A stretch of 64,000 bases of DNA from positions 2,691,071 to 2,755,070 of the forward strand of contig VFFE01009068.1 of the NCBI GenBank assembly GCA_008921705.1. The letters are read 5' to 3'. The DNA is from Burhinus oedicnemus (Eukaryota; Chordata; Aves; Charadriiformes; Burhinidae). The position numbers were made by a program, and so were the translations under genes. Under the pieces are notes generated by a model that saw only the letters and a list, made by a program, of their open reading frames with translations, was not told where the DNA came from and did not search any database. Positions 36,170 through 49,388 of the stretch are shown one piece after another. Position 1 is the stretch's first letter. Each line of letters opens with the position of its first letter.

Positions 36170-36333
36170 TGAGAATAATAATTACACTACTTAGCCTTTA
36201 TCTAGTGCTTCTCATCTTTCAAGTGCTTCACAAATATTAATTCACTAATTAATCTTCCCAACAGCTCAGATTACTCCCATTTTACAGATGGAGAAGCGTT
36301 AGCAGAGAGGGTAAGTGACCTGCCTGAAGCCAT
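36170..36333 (-). mobile_element. MIR-type SINE relic (3' part), antisense
   Basis: Read on the plus strand, the order is CTAGTGCTTCTCATC, AAGTGCTTCACAAATATTAA, TTCACTAATTAATCTTCCCA, ACAGCTCAGATTACTCCCAT, TTTACAGATGGAGAAGCG, then GAGAGGGTAAGTGACCTGCC. This is the reverse complement of the MIR core and 3' domain (in the sense direction: GGCAAGTTACTTAACCTCT, CTCATCTGTAAAATGGG, ATTAAATGAGTTAATACATG, AAGCGCTTA). The tRNA-derived head is not recognisable. MIR-like SINEs are known from all amniotes, so finding one in a bird is plausible. This copy is unusually legible. Confidence 0.8.
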
Positions 36334-39300
36334 GGAGAGTAGAGAAAGGGGAGAGGACTGAGGGGAAAGATGCTTATAACTAGAAAGAAATGGAGGCAGA
36401 TGGGACAATTATGGTGATGGTTCAGCAAATAATCATAAGATTCCAGCGAAGAATTTAACATACCACCGGAGGGCAGGCAGTGCTAGCCCTACCATGTATT
36501 ATACAGGCATTCAGTATGCCAAAGGATCCTCAAATAAAAAAATGGAACTCACAAATAAAGCATATTGTGCACTTTCACAATTTTTTTTAAAACAAAACAC
36601 GGTCCGTTCTTAGATACTGGCAAAATTTTAAAAGCAATCATGAGCACAAAACTAAGGTCAGGAAACTAGAAAATTGTAATTTCTTGGGCATCTCGTTTGA
36701 TGTAGGGCTATCTGTACTCAAAATGGGTCAACTAAATGCAAAGACTGCCCAATACTAGTGGCATCAATTCAGTTAGGACTGTTATGTCTGGTTCATTTTT
36801 CATCTAGGGAGGTTGATAGAAAGCATACTGTCTATAAGACTAGATCTATATCTCATATTTAGTTCAAACTGTATGTTACAAAATAGACCTGCCTCTTAAA
36901 CCTTGCCTTTCTGCTTTCCAAATAACCTGTTTAATCTTTAAGCCTCTAAGTATTCCACTCACTTTTTTTTTTTTTTCCTCCCCAGTTTTACAATAAAAAC
37001 TTCCTTTTAATCCAGATCTCCCAAATGATTGCAGGAAAAAAGACACTTCTACATTAGGACTACAGGAGAACATGGGTTAACATTATTGTATGGTACTGCT
37101 GGCAGGAATACTTTTTCATTAGGGCTGTAAGAGATATATCATTGCCGGGAATTTAGGACAGCGACTGGGGATGCGAGATATCCAAGCTAAATCCATGAAC
37201 AGAATGACTGAGTGATCTAAGAGCAAAAACTGTTCTCTATGTTGCAGCTGATAGGAACCTGGGGATTGGTTTTGGATTGTGGTAGAATCCTAACAAGTAT
37301 ACTACACAAACCTACACAAATCAAAAAGCTCTAAATGATTACAAAATTATTCAAAGTGCTTTATGTTTGATGCAGACTGGGAACAAACTAAAAAAAAACA
37401 TTGCGACCTGTACAAATTCTACCAGGTGTACAAACAATCGGGTCGAGCAGAGATCACTTTTGCCCCTCTTTGAGAAGTTTCAATTTCTGCTCCATTGATA
37501 TGGTAAAAGTTTGTTCCAGTTGCACTTTATGCAAACATTGACATTTTGTATATAATACAGTGTTGTGTTGATCAGCGATGATAGTAGCAAGGTGGTGAAC
37601 GATCTATACACCCTCATAATCAAAACTCTCACATTACACTGATATCCAAGATTACAGAAAGCCCCAATAAGAATGGAGAGGTGTGCAAAAAAGCCCCTGT
37701 TAATTTCAGCCACTACACTAAGATATGTGCTACAACATCCAGTGCTAAAAGGGGAGCTCCCACTCCTGTACACTGTGCTTTTCTCTCTCAACTTACCCCC
37801 TTGTCTGCAGATGCCCTAAGAATGAAATATATTTACCTACAGAATAGCTATACCAATCTGTAACTTGGAAAATTATCTGCTTCCCAGGCTCTAAGAACCT
37901 GAGAGAAAACTATTACTGCAAAAAAGAATAATCAAAATATATCTTTCTTTGCTTCTTTAAGATTTTGAAAGTATATATAGTTTTCTCTTTTACTTGAGTT
38001 CTACATCTTCTTATAATTAATTCTCCCTGTAAAATTTTTTTAAGACACATATTCAGGAAAAGTTTTCCTGTAAATTACAGTGTGGAATAAAGCACTGTTT
38101 TGATGTTACTAACACAACTTTCTCATGGCTTCAGCATTTGTAAGCTTTGCAGCCACTACACGTGCTTACCAATCCAATCACTGGCAACAGCAAGCACCTT
38201 ACCACTTACGATCTCAAATTTTGTAGCGGTGAGAAACAAATTCACTGGGAAGAGCTTCTGCAGCATGCTGTAACCACGATGACACTATTAAATTTGTGAT
38301 TTCATCCAGTGATTACATTTTTATTTAGCTTCTCTGATACAATGGTTTTTATGTTGTTACAAAAAAGTAATTATCACAAACCTTTTGTAACAGATCACGT
38401 ACGCAGGTACAGGACTGATGAGAAGGACGCTCGATAATGACATGAGAGTATCACGCCAGAAACAAATACTGCATTTTGTCTGTGAAGTTTAGTTAGGTTT
38501 GCTTTGCTTAGACCAGCCTGTTGGAGGTCTGGGTAAGGCCACAGACCACTCTCGCTGAAATTTGGAGCACCGTGCAGAAAGCACTTTAACAGACAGGAAA
38601 AGTGGCAAAGAAAACAAAGAGCTTAGCTCAGCTGTGATGCGGCTCGTCATGGAGGAGAAAAACCTTGTTTATGCAACAGACACAAAAATGGCAAGGATAC
38701 AGACCAGAAGCCTTGATTTTCTTCTGAGGTGAGTGTTATAGCTGCCAGGTTATGCATAAGTTGCTGCAGCTTCGTCTTCTGTTCCCATTCTGCAACATAT
38801 TCTAGCTCTAAAAGGAAGATGCAGATTTTATTTACATGTCTCCAGAATTATATGTGGAGGCTGCTGAGCAAGGACGGAGCTTAGAAGTGCTGGCTGTAGA
38901 AACTGAATCACTGTTTTAGGAACCAATTCTTCTAAACAATGATTTATTTATTTTACCTAAATCTGTATAAAAAACTAGGCAGTGCTATGCAGTTCAATGC
39001 TGTAAGTTAAATAAGTAGTTATCAAGGTAAGGCATATACTGGTTCTTAGATGTTGGGACCTACAAGTAAACTAGCTTACTCATCAGCTCATCTTTAATTA
39101 AAATTTAACACAGTCTGAACATTACTGATATTAATATTTTGAAGTACTTAAGGTTATTCTAGGCTAGGCAGAAAAGTGTCAGTTTTATTTTTCTAGCACT
39201 CTATGTTTGCGTAGGTTTTAGCTTTGTGTTCTTCAATGAGGAAACGGTATGTAATTATTTTGAATGTCTTCTTTTATTGCTTAATTAAAACTATAGAAAA

Positions 39301-41027
39301 TGGCATAAAGTAAACTCTCTCTATCATGCTGACATTTGCACAGCAGCACATTTGCAATCAACCGAAAGCATATTTGTCCAATGTCATTAATGATATAAAA
39401 GATACAAATTATTTATTTATGATGATATTAATAATAAAATATTAATTTGTTGAAGAAAACACAGTATTAATAATAAATAATCCTCATTTCCATGAACATG
39501 ATACCAGGATGAAATTGCTTTAATTTGGTTTAGAAAATAATTAAATACAGACTTACACTTATAGAAAAGAACTCAACTGCCTTGTAAACAGTGGTAGAAT
39601 ACATCTCAGAACAACCTCTGAGTATGTACCTGCATAAGAAGCGTGTTGTAATAATGGCTTAATTTACTGCACTGTATCATTGAGCATTGACTCTGAAAGG
39701 GCTACATTTTCAGACAAAAGGTTCTGTATTAATGAAAGACATGCAAAGTCTAGAAGTCAAAACCAACACCTGAAAACAAAGTAGAAAAAAACCACCTGTA
39801 ATTTGCATAATTTATTTTCTACTTCAGGAAAATATACGTGTGAGATTAACAATAAATCCACACATATCACTTCTTCAAAACCCTGAATCTTCAAAACAGG
39901 GAAATAAATAATAATGAAATAATGGCTAGGATGGGTCAGAAAAAAGTCCTGTATCTGAGCATAACTACAGATCTAACACAACAGAGGTTCATAGGCAATG
40001 TCAGCCACAACTGACAATCTTTGAAAGTAAGTCTATGTTCTTGTTCTTCCAACAAGTTTTTACAGTGTTTCAGTCAGTCTCCCAATAAGTAAAATAGTTA
40101 TGAAAGTGACCTTTCTAAATAGTTGTGCTGCTTTTCAAGTGTTGGGGGCTTTCCCATTGTTTATGTCTACCTTCACCCTAACTTTTCATCCTTTATATCT
40201 AAACATGCTCAGATGGTAAATTATCTTCCTTTTTGTGTGCATCTTTTCCCACACTATTTTTTGAAGAATACAGGAAAGCTATGGCAACAGTGATGACATC
40301 TGTACCCTTTAATTTTTAGCACAATTTTGTCTGTTTCTATGGCTCATTCTCAATACTAATAGGTATATTCCTAGTCATTTCTCTTCTACTTGGTATTATA
40401 TACATTAGCCATCTTTTCATGCAGGTCCCACACCACAAAGCTCAAGAGTATCATGTTTTGTAAAACATCAGACACAAATTTTCCTGTTCCAGAACTTATG
40501 AGTGATTTTATCCTCAACAACAAGCACACTGGGAATGGTTGCAACTCACAGAGATATATCTGAGTTAGTACTAATTAGCTTAAATATTAGTAACAGCATA
40601 GCAGGGCAAAAAGAGCTAACTGCAAGCTAGCTGCTCAAATACATTCTTTACAATATCACACCCAGCAAACAGTAAGTTTGAGACCAAAAGGAACAATGTA
40701 GGACATATCCCTCACATCCCATCAAAAAATTCCACCCCATGCTTCAACTTGTTTCGTTATGGTCTCAAAGAAAGTTGTTAAAATGACTTAAGTGAGATTA
40801 TTTACATGAAATTTGTAGGCCAATAGACTGTGGGTGAGATGCATATATTTCTTCAAGAGACTATCCTTATTTGTGCAGATAAGAGCCAAAAAATTTCAAT
40901 GAACTCATTAAATCGCATCTTAACATTTCCAAGACTGACTTGTAATGTCATAATCATGTTCATAACTGTAGTTCACTCAAATTACATACGAATCATAACT
41001 CGTGAACAAGCAAAAAAGGAAGTGGTC
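36334..41027. other. Gene-free AT-rich stretch
   Basis: No gene, CR1 or LTR is seen. Poly-T/A runs occur near 36962-36976. A denser segment at 38140-38410 (several CTTAC words, CpG in ATCACGTACGCAGGTAC) might deserve an alignment but has no clear identity. Confidence 0.5.
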
Positions 41028-41042
41028 ATATATATATATATA
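41028..41042. repeat. Short (TA)n run
   Basis: About seven TA units. Confidence 0.85.
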
Positions 41043-41942
41043 CATGTAATTAAAATGAGAAACTTCTTAATAACTCATTGCTAAAATATGTGATATATGT
41101 ATGTACACATAGATGGAATTACTCATAAGAAGAAAAGGTAGTATACAATATCCTAATCAAAACCAAAGTACTCGGAAGTTTTCAGAAGGTCTGCTTTGGT
41201 GCAAATGTATTAATTTTCACAACTAAGAGTCCCATTGTAAAGAATGCTGCAACATTCCTGTATGCCTTGAAATAGCATCAAAACTGCACAAGGCTCTCAT
41301 GAGTGATTTATTTCATTGACTTTACACCATCATAATTAATCATCTAGTTTAAGCTGGTTACCTGGGATACTGATAGTCCATTATTAGAGAAGAATGTCAG
41401 TAAATTTTTTTCCACCTGAACACAGATATCTTTCTCAAAATGAGATTTATCATTCCTGGTGGGCACCTAGGTCTTTCCCCTTCAATTATAAAAAGATCAT
41501 GGACAATTTGCTAAGATCTGAAGGCAAAATTTTAGACAGTTAATATTAGGTGACCAGAATCCCACCATTACTTGCCACAAGCTTCCTTCAGTAGAACTCT
41601 ACAGAAAAAAATACTTATTTTTTAAAAAGACGCATTCTGGTCAAGTGCTTTGTCTTTGTCAAGGCTTTACAGCTACGTTCCCTAGCTTAATGAATAGACA
41701 TTCCCACAGATTCTTATGAGCTAATATTATCCCATGTCACTTTACTACAATCATGATCAGGTAATACATCTACAGTGCAAACTAACTTCAGCTAACCAAA
41801 ACAATACCTGGTAAATAAATTTTTAAAAATACAAAGCATAGGTATTCTTCTTTAAGATCCCAAATGCACTTTGTAAACTATCAACAACTCAGAGCATGCC
41901 ATTTAGTTAGACAGATATAAACCTTTTACACAGTGGAACTTC
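41043..41942. other. Gene-free AT-rich stretch
   Basis: Nothing is recognised. Confidence 0.5.
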
Positions 41943-41968
41943 AGCATTAAGTTTCTTAACTTAATGCT
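41943..41968. repeat. Perfect inverted repeat, 11-bp arms
   Basis: AGCATTAAGTT (41943-41953) pairs exactly with AACTTAATGCT (41958-41968) over a 4-base loop. It lies just 35 bases before the CR1 tail at 42003, with no evident link. Confidence 0.85.
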
Positions 41969-42002
41969 ATCTATCCAAGTATGTGTTCAAACTTTTAAGT
42001 AA

Positions 42003-43236
42003 ATCATAGAATCATAGAATCACCTAGGTTGGAAGGGACCTTTAAGATCATTGAGTCCAACCATGAACCAAACACTGCCAAAAACACCACTAAACCATGT
42101 CCCTCAGCCCCACATCTACCCGTCTTTTAAATACCTCCAGGGATGGTGATTCCACCACTTCCCTGGGCAGCCTGTTCCAATGCTTGAAAATCCTTTCAGT
42201 GAAGAAATTTTTCCTAAGATCCATCCTAAACCTCCCCTAGTGCAACTTGAGGTCATTTCTTCTTGTCCTATCACTGGTTACTTGGGAGAAGAGACCAGCC
42301 CCTACTTCCCTACAACCTCCTCTCAGGTAGTTGTATAGAGTGATAAGGGCTCCTCTCAGCCTCTTTTTCTCCAGACTAAACAACCCCAGTTCCCTCAGCT
42401 ACTCCTCATAAGGCTAGTACTTTAGACCCTTTACCAGCTTTGTTGCCTTTTTCTGAACTCGCTCCAGAATCTCAATGTCTTTCTTGCAGTGAGGGGCCTA
42501 AAACTGAACACAGTATTTGAGGTGGGGCCTCACCAGTGCCAAGTACAGAGGGACAATCACTTCCCTAGTCCTGCTGGCCACACTAGTCCTAATACAAGCC
42601 AGGATGCTGTTGGCCTTTGTGGCCACCTGGGCACACTGCTGGCTCATATTCAGCTGGCTGTTGACTGACACACCCAGGTCCTTTTCTGCCAGACGACTTT
42701 CCGGCCACTCTTCCCCAAGCCTGTAGTGCTGCACGAGGTTGCTGTGACCCAAGTACAGGACCCAGCACTTGGCCTTGTTGAACCTCATACAACTGGCCTT
42801 GGCCCAACAGTCCAGCCTGTCTAGATCCCTCTGTAGGGCCATCCTACCCTCAAGCAAGTTGACACTCCCACTTGGTGTCATCTGCAAACTTACTGAGGGT
42901 GCACTCAATCCCCTCGTCCAGGTCATTGGTAAAGATATTGAACAGAACCAGCCTCAATATGGAGCCCTGGGGAACACCACTTGTGACCAGCCGTCAACTG
43001 GATTTAACTTCATTCTCCACAACTCTTTGGGCCCAGCCTTCCAGCCAGTTTTTGGCCCAGAAAAGAGTACACCCATCCAAGCCACGAACAGCCAGTTTCT
43101 CCAGGAGAATGCTGTGGGAGACGGTATCGAAGGCTTTACTAAAGTCCAGGTAAACAACATACACAGCCTTTCCCTCATCCACCAAGTGGGACACGTTGTC
43201 ATAGAGGGAGATCAGGTTAGTCAAGCAGGACCTGCC
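42003..43236 (-). mobile_element. CR1 LINE, 5'-truncated, with 3' tail, antisense
   Basis: The element's 3' end is at the low coordinate: ATCATAGAATCATAGAATCA is the reverse complement of the CR1 ATTCTATG tail. Moving up the coordinates come the 3' UTR, the ORF2 C-terminus and reverse transcriptase motifs C, B and A. Homology stops near 43236, inside the segment that reads FTKDRSCLTNL in the copy at 4759. This is an ordinary truncated insertion. It retains the 195 bases that the 4759 copy has lost, and so serves as the internal reference for that deletion. Confidence 0.96.
42498..43224 (-). pseudogene. CR1 ORF2 reverse transcriptase fragment
   Basis: The frame at 42994-43224 carries motif A (VVYLDFSKAFDTVSHSILLE) and ends at an early stop after ENEVKSS. 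A second frame (42498-42926) holds [44 protein letters not shown] and [13 protein letters not shown]. The FADD region lies between them and is disrupted by a frameshift near 42875. A TAG follows YCVQF. Several further shifts and stops occur toward the C-terminus. Confidence 0.9.
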
Positions 43237-45228
43237 TAAATGGTCTCCTTCTACTATTTACTCTTTAAATAATTTCTTTGTTTTTATCAAAGCAGTCTTA
43301 CCCAGATTTTGATCTGTTTGTAAAAATTTTTCCTCTATGACTCAGGCTGGAGGAAGGAGTAGAAGCATAAATTTACTTTCATATCTGACATATTCTATCT
43401 TACAAGTCATTAAGTCTTTTCTCATAGGTATACTTTTGTTACAGGGTGGATTTTTAAGGAAAGAAGTTAGCCACTCAGGCCTTACTATTTCTGCCTCTAA
43501 ATAGCCATGAAGTCCTGCTACACATGAGGTAAACTGAAAAGTAGGACTGATACCAGTGGGAACAGAATGGACACAGCCTGGTTGAGTTGCTGCATTCCTT
43601 AACAAAAAAAGGCTTATGCTGCAATACCATCATAGGATTTATGAAATGAACAGATTTATAAGAGAAGAGCTGTGATGGATAGCTATTGTAATTTCACAGC
43701 TAAAAGTTCACATGACTCAGATGTAGATGTATGATAGCTGTTCCTGTAAACAATATGGGTATTTCATGTTCATTTTTTAAATCACATTGTAAACGCCGTA
43801 TCCTCAATTTGGTATAGAGTGCAACTCCCATAATTTATCATTTAACCCAGCTGTTATGCAACAAGGAATTTCCTTGCAAGATCATGGTATTCATATATTC
43901 CGTTTTTAAGGAAACAATAGGTAAATGTTGTTAGATCACATTCCCTAATTGACAAAACAAAGAAATCAGATCTTTCCACTGAACACAATGCCTCTTCCAG
44001 CTGAAAAAATTGAGATCTATTCTCTATCAAAATAACAGCCATCACTTAGTGAAGCACAGAGGCCTCCTACAAGGCAAATATTTCCATTAACTACAACACC
44101 TTTGCACTTGGGGCTCAGAAATTTTCCAAATAACAGTGATTCACCAATTAAAAAATGAAAAGTATCTTCAATACCATACATAGAGACACACATGTCCACA
44201 TTCATACATTGGACACTTTCCATAACTAATACACTCTCCACAGTTAGCTTTATGCATACTTCCCTATCAATGTACAAGGAGATTTGTTCTCAATGATATT
44301 ATGGAGGAATCTGTGAACAGAACACTTCCCGGAGAGAACAGTGCAGAAAGCCATGTACTGTGATAGGAACCTTCAATATTACACTTTGAATGCAAAGGTG
44401 CAATTCTGTCAAAACCTAAAATTATAAGTAGTTGAAATTTAACCATTTTTTTCTTCAGACAAAACTGGGAAAATGCCCTGAAAATTCTGAAATAAACTAT
44501 TTTAAATTATTTTTTCAGTCTTTTTCCTGATAGATCTCAAAATGATGCAAAGATGAGACATTTTGTGGTTGAAATAGAACCTAATTTTGAAACCTTGAAA
44601 TAAAACTGGATTTTAGTTGCATGCCAATGTACTGCCAGTTAAAATGAATCAATAAATAAATCCCCGCAATTTGACTGTCAAATACTATATCGAGTACCTA
44701 CCTAAATGAAAAGTATTTGATACACAGACTTTCTGAGCATCTATAAATTGATCTACAACATAGAGTGGTACTTTGAATTGAAGCCACTTTTAGGTGTACA
44801 CTATGGACCTTAACTTTATATAGTCAGAAGGAAAAAATCTGGTCTATAACTTAATTCTGTTTTGTTGCCAATATAGGATATATAAATAGGGAAAGAAATA
44901 TCAGTTTTGATAGTTTTTGTTTTTAAAAGGCAAGTAACTTCTCTTGAATATTTCAATGAACACTCAGCAAAAAAGCAATGCAGAGCCTCTGTGTGAAATA
45001 ACTAAGGCACATGGCATATTTCTTCATTACTCAAGAGTTGAGAAAGATAGGCAAGGCAAGGTAGAAAAGACAGGGGAAGAGCTGTTTAAACAACATATTG
45101 TCAATATATTCTTTTCTGAGCAAATTATCCATGCCAGCTATGTGAAAAAACAGCTACAGAAAATAAGTGGCATGCCTGGCTTGTCATTATGTCAGCTGTT
45201 ATCTTTTCTGAAACTAACATAATTTTAT
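43237..45228. other. Gene-free AT-rich stretch
   Basis: No gene is recognised. Open frames of 86-92 codons at 44017-44277 and 44944-45222 have no known motif. Confidence 0.5.
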
Positions 45229-45248
45229 AATTCATAAATTTATGAATT
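45229..45248. repeat. Perfect 20-bp palindrome
   Basis: AATTCATAAATTTATGAATT is self-complementary without a spacer. Being pure A/T apart from one C/G pair, it may be chance. Confidence 0.85.
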
Positions 45249-46242
45249 TCGTGAAGTAAATGTCATCCCAGGGAATTCGGGTTACATGCACATTTTTAAT
45301 AAATACATTAATAAGAGTTTTTCTGTCAGAAAACATATGCCTAAATTAAAATGCTTTGATTTTCTTATAATTTGTTCTGACAAGTTTAAAGTGTACCTGA
45401 ATCTCAAATATTGTCATCTTAATAGTCTTAAATTTTTTATATTTTATGTTTTGTTCCATATTGTATTTTAACTGCAGTTATAAACAATTTAAGAAACTGA
45501 AACCAAAATAAAGCGGGTTTAGGGTTAGGAATTTTTTTAGAATTTGTTTTAAAAATAACTTCAAAGTTTGGCTGATTAATTCATTCTTAAGTAGGCATAA
45601 TACAAATTCAAAACAGTTTTCAGCTTGATTTCAGTTAGGATTTTTCCCTTCGTATCTGCATTGTCTTGAAATAACAGAAGCAATTTCAGCTACAAACACA
45701 CTCATGGCTAAATTCCCATTCACTTAAATAAGGTCAGACTTTCACCTTCTGATGCTTATGCTATTTCAGCTTTTTATGCCCTTCACTGTAAGCACTAGGC
45801 ACTGGGCAAACGAAGTCTGCTGAATTAAACGAGATGGAATTGGCATTAACACAGTTTGCTATTGTTTACACCAACAATACAGTCTGGTTATGTGGAAATA
45901 AAAAGGTTATAATGAGAGCAGAGTATGGAACAACATGAATTCATTCTCATAACAGTGATTGTAATGTTAATGGGACATTGTGCAAACACAACCCACCCCA
46001 TTACAATTTAAGGAATTTAATCGTATGTCTATTTCCAGATACAATTTACTTTTCCTCTTACTGTAATAAATAAATTCATGTATCATGTGTAAATTAAAAG
46101 CAAAGAGAAAACACCTCACACCGATCACTATCTCTAGTCTCCCCATCTGTCACCGTGTAATGTGTGAAGCAACAGATATATAATATCACCTCAGCTCAAC
46201 AATGATTAACTCCATTTCCAATCCCTGATGTTCCATTTACAG
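45249..46242. other. Gene-free AT-rich stretch
   Basis: Only a two-unit telomere-like word (TTTAGGGTTAGG, about 45518-45529) stands out. It is too short to mean anything. Confidence 0.5.
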
Positions 46243-47487
46243 GCACGTGAAGGACAAGAAGGTGATCAGGAATAGTCAGCAGGCATTCACCAAGGGGAAG
46301 TCATGCTTGATCAACTTGATAAATGTCTGTGGTGATATGACTGGCTTGACAGATGCAAGGAGAGCAGTGGATATTGTGGACCTTGGCTTCAGTAAAGATC
46401 CCATTAGATCTTCGTAGAGAAGCTGCTGAACTAAGGGCTCGATGAGCAGACAGTGAGGTGTATCAAAAACTTGCAGGCCCAAAGGGTGGTGATCAGTGGC
46501 ATGAAGTCTAGTTGGAGGCCAGTAATAGTGCTGTACCCCAGGGGTCAATACTGGGACCAATCCCGATCAACACCTTCATTCATGATCTGGATGACTGGGC
46601 AGAGTGTATTCTCTGCAAGTTTGCTGATGATACAAAACTGGGAGGTGTGGCTGAGAGGGTCGTGCTGCCGTCCAGAGGGACCTCCACAGGCTGAAGAAAT
46701 GGGCTGACAGGAACCTTGCAAAGTTCAGTGAAGGGAAGTGCAAGTTCTGGGCCTGGGCAGGAACAACCCCATGCACCAGTATATGCTGGTGACCAAGCAG
46801 CTTTGCAGAAAGGACAGCTGGGGAAACCAGCTTTGCAAAAAAGGACTTGGGGATCCTGGTACACACCAAGTGAAACATGAGCCAGCAATGTGCCCTTTGC
46901 AGCCAGAACAAATAATGTTAATCGTTAGACAAAGTATTGCTAACAGGTAGAGGAAGGTGATCCTTCCCCTCTACTTGGCACTGGTAAGACTGTACCCAGA
47001 GTGCTATGTCCAGTTCTGGGCTCCCCAGCACAGAAGAAATATGGAGCTATTGGACAGAGTTCAGTGAGGGGCCACAAGGATGAGTAAAGGACTGGAGCAT
47101 CTTTCATATAAGAAGAGGCTAAGAGAACTGTGACTGAAGGCTCAGGGGGAACTCATCAATGTGTATAAATACCAGAAGGGAGGATGCAAATAAGATGGAG
47201 CCAGGCCCTTTTCAGTGGTGCCGAGTGACAGGACCAAAGGCAATTGGCACAAACAGAAACACAGGAGGTTCCCTCTGAACAGAAGAAAAAAGTTTTTCAC
47301 TGTGAGAGTGACAGCACCAGCACAAGTTGCGGAGAGACGTAACGGAGTATCCACACTTGGAGATATTCAAAAGCCATCCAGAGACAGTCTTGGACAACCA
47401 GCTCTAGATGGCCCTGCCTTATCAGGGGATTGGTCCAGATGATCTCTAGAGGTCCCTTCCAGCCTCAACCATTCTACAGTTCTATGC
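46243..47487 (+). mobile_element. CR1 LINE, 5'-truncated, with degraded tail
   Basis: Homology begins in ORF2 at the segment translating as HVKDKKVIRNSQ. It continues through the reverse transcriptase and C-terminal region to a 3' UTR with GATGATCTCTAGAGGTCCCT (47437-47456) and a tail reading ATTCTACAGTTCTATG near 47471-47486. Its words differ from both the 4759/42003 and the 7448 groups, and it is more decayed than either. Confidence 0.93.
46246..46694 (+). pseudogene. CR1 ORF2 reverse transcriptase fragment
   Basis: An upstream frame reads KVIRNSQQAFTKGKSCLINL, then a corrupted motif A (DIVDLGFSKD instead of a YLDFSKAFD-type box), and then stops. A second frame (46512-46694) keeps motif B ([10 protein letters not shown]) and the catalytic FADDTKLGG box. 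Frameshifts and stops elsewhere rule out activity. Confidence 0.87.
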
Positions 47488-49189
47488 ATTTTAGGTATTG
47501 ATGACAATCTCTCTATAGGTGTGATCTAAGAAAATTGAGGATCAAAATGCCAAATGCTTCCACTTTGCTGACACACACACACACAAAATTACATTCTGTT
47601 TGCTTCATTTAATCTTGATTTTGACAGAATGAAGAACCTCAGGTTTTGGTCCTATAAAGACTGAGATTTAACAAGGTTATTTCACACCAATATGATCAGC
47701 TTCAACAAAGGGATACAGCAATTACCAAGAATAATATTGCATGGACAATTGCCAAAAAGCACACAGAAAATGTACATTTATAAATACTGTCATACATAAT
47801 ACTATATAACCAAATAATTTGTTGTTCATATATCCATAAACAGGGATATCTTAAAGTAGGGATTTCTTACAGGATTAAAATACAGCAGGGTTAAAATACT
47901 AGGAGTTGGATGAAGAAGATTAATCTAAATTCAAAGATCCTCCCAATTGTGGCCCAGGAACAATACCTGAATTAAATAATTCAGTTTTGTGACTTTCTGC
48001 AACAGCAAGAGATGGCAACATGACATTTTTTAATAACACTGCAAAAGTGGCAAGCATAAAGCATTCAAATACAGGAATAGTTTAGTTCTCGAGGCAGCAG
48101 CATAACTAAAACCAAGGTGCTGTTTGAACACATATTCAATGTACTCCAAAACCATGTCTTCAAACCTGCAAACAGGATGTCTGTGCCAGTCTCCTGCAGT
48201 TTTACTGTGTCATTTTGTTACTTGATGTTTCAAAAAATTGTGCAGTAATCAAAACCCAAAAAATGTGTCCTACAAACTCTATCCATGTATCATACAAAGA
48301 TATTTCATTTGATATAGTCTTTTTTTTTTGCTACAATACTCAATAATCTGTCAAATAATCAGCATTAAGACTTTCGTTTGCTTTGTGGACTTTCTTAAGA
48401 GAAATCCATAGGGCAGACATAAGAGGGTAGCTGGCCAAACTGAGCTCTGTAGTTCTGCAGTTACATCACTATCAGCATCCCAGCCAGCAAGCTCAGAGCT
48501 AGCTTTGGTTTATTTGTTAAGAGATGCCTTCACAGCTCTGAGCTGAAAAGGTACTATGGCTCAGCTTTCCATAAGAAGATATGCATCATTTTCTGTATCC
48601 CACTTAGGTGGCCTCAGGAGCAAGCAGTAGCTTTTCCTTACTAGGCATCATTTGAATTGTCTTACACTGCACCTTCGGTGGATTCAGTTGACTTGATGCT
48701 ACTCCTACTATTATCATTGCAGTTGGTTTCAGTCTGGCATCTTTAAGGTACTTCTAAATGAGGGAACACGTGAGCACTCTATCATGTTACACCTGAAGTT
48801 GAGGTCTACTGATGATCCAGACAGGGAAGTGTTCTGACACTCTTTTCCAACCTGTACATTAAATGGAATCCTAGAATTTAAAAATATAGTAAGCGCTTGA
48901 AATTAACTTCAAACCTTTCAGCAGCTTCAAAAGATATGCCTGTACTATTAAATTAACCAGAGTCCATGAATGTTCCTGGGCACTGGGTTCAATCATTCAT
49001 ATAGCAAAATTATTAGAATAGTTTCTGGCCCACTTGCAGCCTCAGTGTTTTGCAACATATTCCTGTGCATGGCTTAGGAGACAGAAAAGAACAACAGGGA
49101 GTTTGCATGAAACTATCTTGTTTCGGAAGCTAAGAGAGTTTACTTACATTGCTGTTCTCTGCTTTTTCACCTCAGTGCCAGAGAATCTA
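47488..49189. other. Gene-free AT-rich stretch
   Basis: An (AC)7 run lies at 47571-47585. No gene is recognised. Confidence 0.5.
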
Positions 49190-49388
49190 GAATCATAGAA
49201 TGGTTTGGGTTGGAAGGAGCCTTTAAAGGTCATCTAGTCCAACCCCCTGCAATGAATAAGGACATCTTCAATTAGATCAGGTTGCTCAGAGCCCTGTCTA
49301 ACCTGACCTTGAGTGTTTCCACAGATGGGGCATCTACCACTTCTCTGGGCAACCTGTTCCAGTGTTTCACCACCCTCATCATAATGAA
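49190..49388 (-). mobile_element. CR1 LINE 3' end, antisense
   Basis: The tail is AGAATCATAGAATGG at the low coordinate. It is followed by the reverse complement of a CR1 3' UTR and the last ORF2 codons ([12 protein letters not shown] text from TGGGCAACCTGTTCCAGTGT). The UTR wording (GGTCATCTAGTCCAACCCCC) matches the group seen at 7448-8645. It is severely 5'-truncated, with about 200 bases left. Confidence 0.93.

Noticed and set aside
45514..45529. Telomere-like TTTAGGGTTAGG
   Set aside because: Only two units, too short for an interstitial telomere.
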